A model generated the notes under the pieces. The model was not told where the DNA came from and did no database searches. It saw nothing but the letters and a program-made list of their open reading frames with translations. Below are positions 1 through 5,888 of a stretch of 13,966 bases of DNA, one piece after another (the first letter of the stretch is position 1; the number at the start of each line of letters is the position of its first letter). The DNA comes from JBECKR01 sp040235415 (GTDB lineage: Bacteria > Acidobacteriota > Polarisedimenticolia > Polarisedimenticolales > Polarisedimenticolaceae), in assembly GCA_040235415.1 (NCBI GenBank), contig JBECKR010000277.1:1-13966 (forward strand). Direction: 5' to 3'. Position numbers and translations under genes: made by a program.

Positions 1-95
1 GGCCCGAGGAACGCCGCGAGCGCGGCGACGACGAGCGCGACGGCGGCCGCCGCCGCGCCGAGCGCGGCGCGGACGAGCTTCGCACGTCTTCCCAT
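1..95 (-). CDS. N-terminus of an unidentified membrane-anchored or secreted protein (partial)
   Basis: An ATG at 95 reading leftward opens a frame that stays open to the window edge, giving about 31 residues: a basic start (MGRRAKLVR) followed by a long Ala/Val/Leu-rich hydrophobic stretch. That is what a signal peptide or signal anchor looks like. A GAGGA ribosome-binding site lies at 101-105, five bases before the ATG. The start is only 16 bases after the rsgA stop codon, so it is probably co-transcribed with rsgA. Everything that could identify the protein lies outside the window, so no function is assigned. Confidence 0.6.
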   Translation of the reverse strand, partial: MGRRAKLVRAALGAAAAAVALVVAALAAFLG

Positions 96-111
96 GGCGT
101 CCTCGGCGGGC

Positions 112-1176
112 TCAGCGCTTCTTGTTCGGCATGCGCCGGACCGAGCGGTGGATCACCCGCCAGCGGCGCTCGCGCTCGCGGCGGGCGAGGGGATCGTCCT
201 TGGCCGCCTCGTGGGCCGCCTCCTTGCGGAGCTTGCGCCAGGCGTCGAGGCGACCGGCGTCGAGCGCGCCGCGCTCGACCGCGCCGCGCACCGCGCACCC
301 GGGCTCGGCGTCGTGCACACAGTCGCGGAAGCGGCAGCCGGTCGCGATCGACTCGACGTCCTCGAACGTCTCGGCGAGCGATTCGCCGGCGTCGAGGAGC
401 CCGAACTCCCTCATGCCCGGCGTGTCGAGCACGAGCGCGCCCTCCCGCAGGCGGACCAGGCGGCGGGCGGACGTCGTGTGCCGGCCCTTGCCGTCGCTCG
501 CCCGGACCTCGGAGACGCGCTGCAGCGCGTGGCCGGCGAGGCGGTTCAGGAGCGTCGACTTCCCCACCCCCGACGAGCCGACGAGGGCGACGGTCTCGCC
601 GGGTCGGAGGTGGCCCACGATGAACTCGAGCCCGTCGCCCTCGAGCGCCGAGGTCGCGTGGACCTCGGCGTCGCCGGCGACGGAGCGGGCCGCGGCCAGC
701 CGCGCGGCGACGTCGTCCTCGCGATCCGCCTTGTTGAGCACCACGACGGGCACGGCGCCGCCGCTGCGGATCGCGGCGAGGTAGCGCTCGAGACGGCGCG
801 GGTTGAAGTCGCCGTCGAGCCCCTGGATCACGAACACGGTGTCGACGTTGGCGGCGACGATCTGGCCGCGGTCCGCGTCGCCCGCGGCGCGGCGGGCGAG
901 CCAGGTCCTCCTGTGCAGGACCCGGACGATCGCGGCCCCGTCGCCGGGCGCGGGGCGGATGAGGACCCAGTCGCCCGCGATCGGTCCGCCCTCGGCGGCC
1001 CCGTCGATCCGCAGCCGGCCCGCGAGGGCGGCCACCCGCTCGCGCTCTCCGTCGTGGACGTGGCACAGCGACCCGGCGTCGAGCAGGACCCGTGCCGGCA
1101 CGAGGTCGGAGTCCACGGCGGCGTCGATCTGGGACGCGAAGAACGGGCCGAAACCGAGCAGTTCGAGCGGATCCAA
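112..1176 (-). CDS. rsgA: RsgA, circularly permuted GTPase for small ribosomal subunit maturation
   Basis: This 354-residue protein has the full RsgA plan. An N-terminal OB-fold region (about 1-100) is followed by a GTPase domain in permuted order: G4 NKAD at 148-151, then the P-loop GSSGVGKST at 200-208, a conserved HTT (G2 region) at 233-235, and G3 DTPG at 251-254. The C-terminal zinc finger follows as Cys281, Cys286, His288 and Cys294 (C-x4-C-x-H-x5-C). Family members bind the 30S subunit late in assembly and use GTP hydrolysis to release from it. The start is TTG at 1176: upstream in frame there is only GTC before a stop, and MDPLELLGFGPFFASQ matches where the family usually begins. The gene lies 51 bases after a small exported protein gene and 16 before the next one, suggesting a leftward operon. 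The C-terminus is very basic, consistent with rRNA contact. Confidence 0.95.
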   Translation of the reverse strand: MDPLELLGFGPFFASQIDAAVDSDLVPARVLLDAGSLCHVHDGERERVAALAGRLRIDGAAEGGPIAGDWVLIRPAPGDGAAIVRVLHRRTWLARRAAGDADRGQIVAANVDTVFVIQGLDGDFNPRRLERYLAAIRSGGAVPVVVLNKADREDDVAARLAAARSVAGDAEVHATSALEGDGLEFIVGHLRPGETVALVGSSGVGKSTLLNRLAGHALQRVSEVRASDGKGRHTTSARRLVRLREGALVLDTPGMREFGLLDAGESLAETFEDVESIATGCRFRDCVHDAEPGCAVRGAVERGALDAGRLDAWRKLRKEAAHEAAKDDPLARRERERRWRVIHRSVRRMPNKKR

Positions 1177-1177
1177 G

Positions 1178-1192
1178 CGGCACCCGGTGCCG
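1178..1192 (-). promoter_or_regulatory. Hairpin in the ribosome-binding region of rsgA
   Basis: Two 6-bp arms, CGGCAC at 1178-1183 and GTGCCG at 1187-1192, are separated by three bases and end one base before the TTG start of rsgA. No clear Shine-Dalgarno sequence is visible there. A hairpin in this place should weaken initiation, and together with the TTG start suggests low or coupled translation of rsgA. The structure is seen in the sequence; any effect is inferred. Confidence 0.35.
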
Positions 1193-1227
1193 CCGCCCCT
1201 CGCGACGGCGGTCCTCTGCGAGCGATT

Positions 1228-1677
1228 CTACTTCGCCGGGCTGATCGTGAACTTGCCGAACGCGATGCCGACGTCCCAGCCCTCGCCGGTCCCCGCGAGC
1301 GCGAGCGACACCTCGCCCTTCGTCATGGCCTGTGCGGTCGACGACTTGACCGCGCCGGCGTGCGCCTCGCCCGCGGCGTAGGATCCGAAAAGCTCCGAGA
1401 TGTCGGCCACATCCGAGAACTTGCCGGTGCCGTTGCGCACCTCGGACTTCCCGAACGTCAGCCCGCCGCCCTTCGCGACGATCTTGACGTGGGCGGACTG
1501 GCCGTTGTCGCACGTGATCGTGCCCTCGCCCTTGGCGGTCTTGTAGAACGCCGACCAGCCCTTGAGGCTGAACTTCATCTCGCAGTCGGTCCGGCCCTTC
1601 TCGGCGGCGACGGCCGTGGCGGAAGCGCCGGCCAGCGCGAGGATCGCGATCGCGGTCGTCAGGAGCGCTCGTTTCAT
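1228..1677 (-). CDS. Small exported protein of unknown function
   Basis: The 149-residue product starts at ATG 1677, seven bases after a strong GGAGGA site (1685-1690). Residues 1-25 form a classic Sec signal peptide (MKRALLTTAIAILALAG, cleavage after AVAA). The mature part is Gly/Ala/Thr/Lys-rich with alternating polar and hydrophobic residues, as in a small beta-rich fold. It has exactly two cysteines (32 and 56), which could form a disulfide. A frame extension upstream to 1932 exists but crosses the divergent promoter region and lacks an RBS, so I reject it. It resembles short exported hypothetical proteins (DUF992-like or YSC84-like folds come to mind), but no diagnostic motif settles this. 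It is the first gene of the leftward group ahead of rsgA. Confidence 0.8.
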   Translation of the reverse strand: MKRALLTTAIAILALAGASATAVAAEKGRTDCEMKFSLKGWSAFYKTAKGEGTITCDNGQSAHVKIVAKGGGLTFGKSEVRNGTGKFSDVADISELFGSYAAGEAHAGAVKSSTAQAMTKGEVSLALAGTGEGWDVGIAFGKFTISPAK

Positions 1678-1702
1678 GGCGGGGTCCTCCGTTGGATCCC
1701 CC

Positions 1703-1708
1703 ATGGTA
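1703..1708 (-). promoter_or_regulatory. Candidate -10 element (TACCAT) for the small exported protein
   Basis: Reading leftward, GC-TACCAT-GG lies 25 bases before the ATG at 1677. It matches four of six bases of TATAAT and stands out in GC-rich DNA. No convincing -35 element is visible. The spacing is close to that of similar hexamers upstream of other genes here (5856-5861 and 13413-13418). Confidence 0.3.
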
Positions 1709-1749
1709 GCCGAGGGCGCCCGGCGCGGCGAGCGCACGGGACACACGGA

Positions 1750-1769
1750 GTTAACACGCTTCTTACCCT
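1750..1769 (+). promoter_or_regulatory. Possible degenerate PHO box upstream of the porin-pst cluster
   Basis: GTTAACAC (1750-1757) and CTTACCCT (1762-1769) are an imperfect direct repeat on a 12-base period. The second unit matches the cyanobacterial-type PHO-box unit CTTAACCT at 7 of 8 positions, the first at 5 of 8. Canonical PHO boxes use an 11-base period, so this is one base off. It is the most AT-rich spot of the divergent intergenic region and lies 53 bases before the porin ATG, a reasonable place for an activator of phosphate-starvation genes. This is suggestive only. Confidence 0.25.
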
Positions 1770-1822
1770 GCGTTGATCCGGGAGGCCTAAACCGGAGGTG
1801 TCGGACAAAGGAGTCAAAACGA

Positions 1823-2926
1823 ATGAAACGAGAGAACGGATTGCGCAGGTTCCCGAGTCTCGCCGCGACCGCTCTGTGCCTCGCCGCCGCGACGGCCGGA
1901 CCCGCCCTCGCCCAGTCGAGCGACAAGGACAAGAAGGACGAAGGTCTGTCCGTGAAGGTCGGCGGGACGATATTCGCCGATTACACGTACCAGAACGAGC
2001 CGAAGGGTGTCGACGCCGCGGGCAACCAGTACAGCCCGAGCGCATTCAACGTCGGCCGCGCGTACATCAACATTACGGGCCGGATCAACGACATGTTCAG
2101 CTTCCGGATCACCCCGGACATCTCGCGGGAGACCGGGGCCGGGAGCTCGCTGGCCGGCAGCTACGACTACCGCCTGAAGTACGCGTTCCTCCAGATGAAC
2201 CTCGACAAGTGGACCACGAAGGGCTCGTGGGTCCGGTTCGGCCTGCAGCAAACCCCGTACGTCGACTACTACGAGGGGATCTACCGCTACCGCTTCCAGG
2301 GTCCGATCTTCGTCGACCGCGAGGGGTTCCTGACGTCGTCGGACAACGGCATCTCCGCGAAGTTCAGCTTCGGCGGGGATTATGGCGACGTGCACTTCGG
2401 CGTGTACAACGGCGAGGGCTACTCCAAGGCCGACGCCAACAACCAGAAGGCGTACCAGATCCGCGTCGGCGTCCGCCCGGTTCCCAAGCACGACATTCTG
2501 AAAGGGCTTCGGTTCGCGGTGTTCTACGACAAGGACCACTACGTCCAGGACGCCCCGAAGGAGCGCCTCGTCGCCGACGTGACGTTCCAGCACCCGCGCG
2601 TCAACGCCGGCTTCGAGTACCTCGACGCCAAGGACCAGCCGCTCCCGACCGACCCCGAGGTCAAGTCCGACGGCTGGTCCGTATTCGTCACGCCGAAGAT
2701 CTGGGGCGGCCTCGAGGCGCTGCTGCGGCACGACGACCTCGAGCCGGACAAGGACCTCGACGCAAAGAAGAAGAGGGACGTCGTCGGGGTCGCCTACTGG
2801 TTCCCGACCGCCAAGGGCGTCTCGACGGCGCTCCTCGTCGACTACGAGAACGTCAAGTACGATAACTTCGATCCGGCCCGACCGGACGAGAAGCGCTACG
2901 CGCTCCACGCCCTGATGAACTTCTGA
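1823..2926 (+). CDS. Phosphate-selective-porin-like outer-membrane beta-barrel (OprO/OprP type)
   Basis: The 367-residue product starts at ATG 1823, nine bases after AAAGGAG (1807-1813). A signal peptide covers residues 1-30 (cleavage after ALA, before QSSDKDKK). A short charged linker precedes a barrel that opens with SVKVGGTIFADYTY and continues with alternating aromatic and polar strands such as AFNVGRAYINITG and WVRFGLQQTPYVDYYEG. The last residue is phenylalanine (ALHALMNF), the usual outer-membrane barrel end signal. The sequence fits the OprO/OprP family, trimeric porins that let anions, especially phosphate, cross the outer membrane. It is somewhat shorter than OprP. Position directly ahead of pstS supports a phosphate role; selectivity cannot be read from sequence alone. 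An upstream extension to 1562 overlaps the divergent gene and is rejected. Confidence 0.85.
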   Translation: MKRENGLRRFPSLAATALCLAAATAGPALAQSSDKDKKDEGLSVKVGGTIFADYTYQNEPKGVDAAGNQYSPSAFNVGRAYINITGRINDMFSFRITPDISRETGAGSSLAGSYDYRLKYAFLQMNLDKWTTKGSWVRFGLQQTPYVDYYEGIYRYRFQGPIFVDREGFLTSSDNGISAKFSFGGDYGDVHFGVYNGEGYSKADANNQKAYQIRVGVRPVPKHDILKGLRFAVFYDKDHYVQDAPKERLVADVTFQHPRVNAGFEYLDAKDQPLPTDPEVKSDGWSVFVTPKIWGGLEALLRHDDLEPDKDLDAKKKRDVVGVAYWFPTAKGVSTALLVDYENVKYDNFDPARPDEKRYALHALMNF

Positions 2927-2928
2927 TT

Positions 2929-2951
2929 CCCGGGGTCCGCCCCACCCCGGG
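2929..2951 (+). terminator. Intercistronic hairpin between porin and pstS
   Basis: Perfect 8-bp arms CCCGGGGT (2929-2936) and ACCCCGGG (2944-2951) flank a 7-base loop, starting three bases after the porin stop. Only CCCTTT follows, not a real T tract. This looks more like a partial terminator or mRNA-stabilising processing stem than a full stop. Such stems commonly make a binding-protein gene and its neighbour accumulate at different levels. Confidence 0.5.
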
Positions 2952-2976
2952 GCCGGCCCTCCCTTTAGGAGGACTC

Positions 2977-4002
2977 GTGAAGACGATTCGCATGCTCTCG
3001 CTCGTCGCGGCCGCGCTCGCGCTCGCCGTCGTCGCCACCCCGGCGCAGACCGTCCAGATCAACGGCGCCGGCGCGACCTTCCCGTATCCGATCTACTCGA
3101 AGTGGTTCGCCGAGTACAACGAGATCCACCCCGAGATCCGGATCAACTACCAGTCGATCGGCTCGGGCGGCGGCATCCGCCAGCTGTCGAACAAGACGGT
3201 GTTCTTCGGCGCGAGCGACGGTCCGATGACGGACGAGCAGCTCGCGGCGGCGCCGGGCAAGGTGCTGCACTTCCCGACCGTCCTCGGCGGCGTCGTGCCG
3301 ATCTACCACATCCCGGGCGTCGACGCCGAGCTGAAGTTCCCGGGCGCGGTCCTGGCCGACATGTTCCTCGGGAAGATCACGAAGTGGAACGATCCGGCGA
3401 TCGCGGCGGCGAACCCGGGCGTCAAGCTCCCGGGCACGCCGATCACGGTCGTGCACCGCTCGGACGGATCCGGAACGAACTACATCTTCTGCGACTTCCT
3501 CTCGAAGGTGTCGCCGGAGTTCAAGTCCGAGGTCGGCGTCGGGACGTCCGTGTCCTGGCCGACCGGCGTCGGCGGCAAGGGCAACGAGGGAGTCGCGGGC
3601 CTGGTGCGGCAGACCCCCGGCACGGTCGGCTACGTCGAGCTGATCTACGCGCTCCAGACCAAGATCGCGTTCGGCGCGGTGCAGAATCGCGCCGGGAAGT
3701 TCGTCAAGGCGTCGCCGGAAACGGTGACCGCAGCCGCCGCGGGCGCCGCGGCGGACATGCCGGACGATTTCCGCGTCTCGATCACGGACGCGCCCGGCGA
3801 CGACGCCTACCCGATCGCGTCGTTCACCTGGCTCCTGTTCTACCAGAAGCCGGAGGACAAGCAGGACGCCAAGATCATGATCGACTTCATGAAGTGGGCC
3901 CTGACCGACGGGCAGAAGTACTGCATCGAGCTCGGATACGCACCGCTTCCGAAGTCCGTCGTCGAGGCCGAGCAGAAGGCGCTCGGCCGCATCGAGCTCT
4001 GA
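2977..4002 (+). CDS. pstS: PstS, periplasmic phosphate-binding protein
   Basis: The 341-residue protein starts at GTG 2977, four bases after AGGAGG (2967-2972). Residues 1-24 are a Sec signal peptide (MKTIRMLSLVAAALALAVV, ending in PAQ). The phosphate-binding motifs line up in order: GAGATFPYP at 31-39 (Thr34, Phe35), GSGGG at 62-66, SDGPM at 80-84 (Asp81) and RSDGSGTN at 161-168. These correspond to the main-chain and side-chain ligands known in E. coli PstS (GAGATFP, SDAP-type loop, R-x-DGSGT). It captures inorganic phosphate in the periplasm and hands it to the PstC/PstA channel. There is no lipobox, so it should be soluble. pstC follows after only three bases, so the two are surely co-transcribed. 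Confidence 0.96.
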   Translation: MKTIRMLSLVAAALALAVVATPAQTVQINGAGATFPYPIYSKWFAEYNEIHPEIRINYQSIGSGGGIRQLSNKTVFFGASDGPMTDEQLAAAPGKVLHFPTVLGGVVPIYHIPGVDAELKFPGAVLADMFLGKITKWNDPAIAAANPGVKLPGTPITVVHRSDGSGTNYIFCDFLSKVSPEFKSEVGVGTSVSWPTGVGGKGNEGVAGLVRQTPGTVGYVELIYALQTKIAFGAVQNRAGKFVKASPETVTAAAAGAAADMPDDFRVSITDAPGDDAYPIASFTWLLFYQKPEDKQDAKIMIDFMKWALTDGQKYCIELGYAPLPKSVVEAEQKALGRIEL

Positions 4003-4005
4003 GGG

Positions 4006-4986
4006 ATGTCCGAGCGGAGAGGCCCGTCGCACAGGCGCGGGCGCCGGGACGACCGGTCCCTGCGCCTGGCGACGGGCCTCTTCGCGCTCGTCGTGCTCGC
4101 GATCGTGGTCGGGATCGCGATCGAGCTCGTGCTCGGCTCCCGCCTCGCGATCGAGAAGTTCGGTCTCGGCTTCTGGACCTCGTCGCACTGGGACCCGGTC
4201 TCCGGGGAGTTCGGCGCCCTTCCGTTCATCTGGGGAACGCTGTACTCGTCGTTCCTGGCGCTGCTGATCTCGACGCCGATCGCGCTCGGCATCGCGGTCT
4301 TCCTCACGGATCTGTGTCCCCCGACGTTGCGGACGCCGCTCGCGTTCCTCGTCGAGCTTCTTGCCGCGGTGCCGTCGATCGTGTACGGGCTGTGGGGGAT
4401 CTTCGTCCTGGTGCCGGCCGTCCGGCAGCTGGAGCTCTGGACTCCGGAGTGGATGCGGAAGATCCCTCTGTTCGAGGGTCCGCCGCTCGGCGTCGGCATG
4501 CTCTCCGCCGCGTTGATCCTCGCCGTCATGGTGCTGCCGTACACCTCGTCCGTCGCGCGCGAGATCCTGAAGGCGGTGCCGGCGGCGCAGCGCGAGGCCG
4601 CCTACGCGCTCGGCGCGACGCGGTTCGAGGCGATCCGGGTCGCGCTGTACTACGGCCGGACCGGCATCGTCGGGGCGATCATGCTCGGCCTCGGACGGGC
4701 GCTGGGCGAAACGATGGCGGTCACGATGGTGATCGGCAACAGCCCGCAGGTCACGACGTCGCTGTACGCGCCGCAGTACACCATGGCCGCGGTCATCGCG
4801 AACGAGTTCACCGAAGCGGCGGACGAGCTGTACCTCCACGCCCTCGTCGAGATCGGGCTCGTGCTGTTCGTCATCACGCTCGCGATCAACGCCGCTTCGC
4901 GCCTGCTGATCTGGAGCATGGCGCGCAAGGGCCGCCCGAAGCCGGCCCCTGTGATTGCGGCGTTGCCCGCGAAGGAGAGCGCGTGA
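4006..4986 (+). CDS. pstC: PstC, phosphate ABC transporter permease
   Basis: The 326-residue permease begins at ATG 4006, three bases after the pstS stop. The only purine-rich stretch is GAGGG touching the start codon, so translation probably depends on ribosomes finishing pstS. A basic N-terminus precedes a first membrane segment (about 21-44). A periplasmic stretch and several further helices follow. The inner-membrane ABC permease EAA signature (QREAAYALGATRFEAI, 195-210) is the cytoplasmic loop that docks onto the ATPase. It continues into LGLGRALGETMAVTMVIGN, typical of PstC. It pairs with PstA to form the transmembrane pore. Its TGA stop overlaps the GTG start of pstA. Confidence 0.95.
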   Translation: MSERRGPSHRRGRRDDRSLRLATGLFALVVLAIVVGIAIELVLGSRLAIEKFGLGFWTSSHWDPVSGEFGALPFIWGTLYSSFLALLISTPIALGIAVFLTDLCPPTLRTPLAFLVELLAAVPSIVYGLWGIFVLVPAVRQLELWTPEWMRKIPLFEGPPLGVGMLSAALILAVMVLPYTSSVAREILKAVPAAQREAAYALGATRFEAIRVALYYGRTGIVGAIMLGLGRALGETMAVTMVIGNSPQVTTSLYAPQYTMAAVIANEFTEAADELYLHALVEIGLVLFVITLAINAASRLLIWSMARKGRPKPAPVIAALPAKESA

Positions 4987-5834
4987 ACCGCAACGTCCGG
5001 CGCCGCTGGGTCTCGCGGGTCTTCGTGTCGCTGTGCGTCGCGGCGGTCGTGGCCGCGCTCGCGCCTCTCGCGCTCGTGCTGTTCTACGTCGTCGTCCACG
5101 GCATCGGCGCGCTCGACTGGAACTTCTTCACGAAGATGCCGAAGCCCGTCGGCGAGACTGGCGGCGGCATGGCGAACGCCATCGTCGGGACGCTGATGCT
5201 GATCGGGCTCGCGGGGCTGATGGCGATCCCGGTCGGAGTGCTGTGCGGCGTGTACCTCGCGGAGTTCCCGGGCTCGAAGCTCACCACCGCGACCCGGTTC
5301 GCCGCCGACGTCCTGAACGGCGTGCCGTCGATCGTCATCGGGATCTTCGCGTACGGCGTCGCGGTCCTCCCCGTGCGGCACTTCTCCGCGATCGCGGGCT
5401 CGATCGCCCTCGGCGTCATGATGATCCCGCTCATCGCGCGGACGTCCGAGGAGCTCCTGCGGATGGTGCCGCAGGGGTATCGCGAGGGCGCGCGCGCGCT
5501 CGGCGCGACCCGCATCCGCTCCGTGTTCTCGGTCGTGCTGCCCGCCGCGATCCCCGGCATCGTCACGGGCGTCCTGGTCTCGCTCGCGCGCATCGCCGGC
5601 GAGACCGCCCCGCTGCTGTTCACGGCGTTCAACAACCGGTTCTGGTCGGTATCGCCGGCGGAGCCGATCGCCTCGCTGACCGTCCAGGTGTACACCTACG
5701 CGATCTCGCCGTACGACGACTGGCACCGTCAGGCGTGGGCGGGGGCGCTCGTGCTGGTGGCGGCGGTCGGGGCGCTATCGATCCTGGCGAGGGTCGTGAC
5801 TCGGCGGCTGGAGCGGATGTCCCGCGGCGCCTGA
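4983..5834 (+). CDS. pstA: PstA, phosphate ABC transporter permease
   Basis: The start is GTG at 4983, sharing GTGA with the pstC stop, with AAGGAG just upstream (4973-4978). The 283-residue product has a basic N-terminus (NRNVRRRW), a first helix at about 12-38, a Gly-rich segment GETGGGMANAIVGT typical of PstA, and a series of membrane helices. The EAA loop is YREGARALGATRIRSV at 166-181, followed by the conserved LARIAGETAPLLFTA. Earlier in-frame sequence (from 3102) is only the out-of-frame shadow of pstS and pstC, so the overlap start is strongly preferred. In nearly all known clusters pstB comes next; here it does not, so the ATPase must be encoded elsewhere. Confidence 0.95.
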   Translation: MNRNVRRRWVSRVFVSLCVAAVVAALAPLALVLFYVVVHGIGALDWNFFTKMPKPVGETGGGMANAIVGTLMLIGLAGLMAIPVGVLCGVYLAEFPGSKLTTATRFAADVLNGVPSIVIGIFAYGVAVLPVRHFSAIAGSIALGVMMIPLIARTSEELLRMVPQGYREGARALGATRIRSVFSVVLPAAIPGIVTGVLVSLARIAGETAPLLFTAFNNRFWSVSPAEPIASLTVQVYTYAISPYDDWHRQAWAGALVLVAAVGALSILARVVTRRLERMSRGA

Positions 5835-5855
5835 GGCCCGGCGCCCGGACGGCGT

Positions 5856-5861
5856 TATGAT
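5856..5861 (+). promoter_or_regulatory. Candidate -10 element (TATGAT) for glgP
   Basis: TATGAT, five of six bases of the -10 consensus, lies 27 bases before the glgP ATG. It sits inside a short inverted repeat, GGCGT (5851-5855) and ACGCC (5863-5867). No -35 hexamer is recognisable. It suggests that glgP can be transcribed independently of pstSCA; the inverted repeat could be an operator, but this is inferred. Confidence 0.4.
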
Positions 5862-5888
5862 GACGCCGACGCTTCGGGAGGGCCCGCC

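Noticed and set aside
94..1776. 560-codon plus-strand frame across rsgA and the exported protein
   Set aside because: Both minus-strand genes under it are supported by motifs, a signal peptide and ribosome-binding sites; the plus-strand product has none.
1678..1932. Longer start for the 149-residue exported protein
   Set aside because: It would bury the signal peptide, cross the divergent promoter region and overlap the porin start; the ATG at 1677 has a strong ribosome-binding site.
2965..4839. 624-codon open frame on the minus strand across pstS and pstC
   Set aside because: Antisense shadow of two certain genes; charged low-complexity translation without motifs.
3102..4982. Extension of pstA upstream as one 910-codon protein
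   Set aside because: The extra 627 codons are the +1 shadow of pstS and pstC. PstA homology begins at the GTG overlapping the pstC stop.
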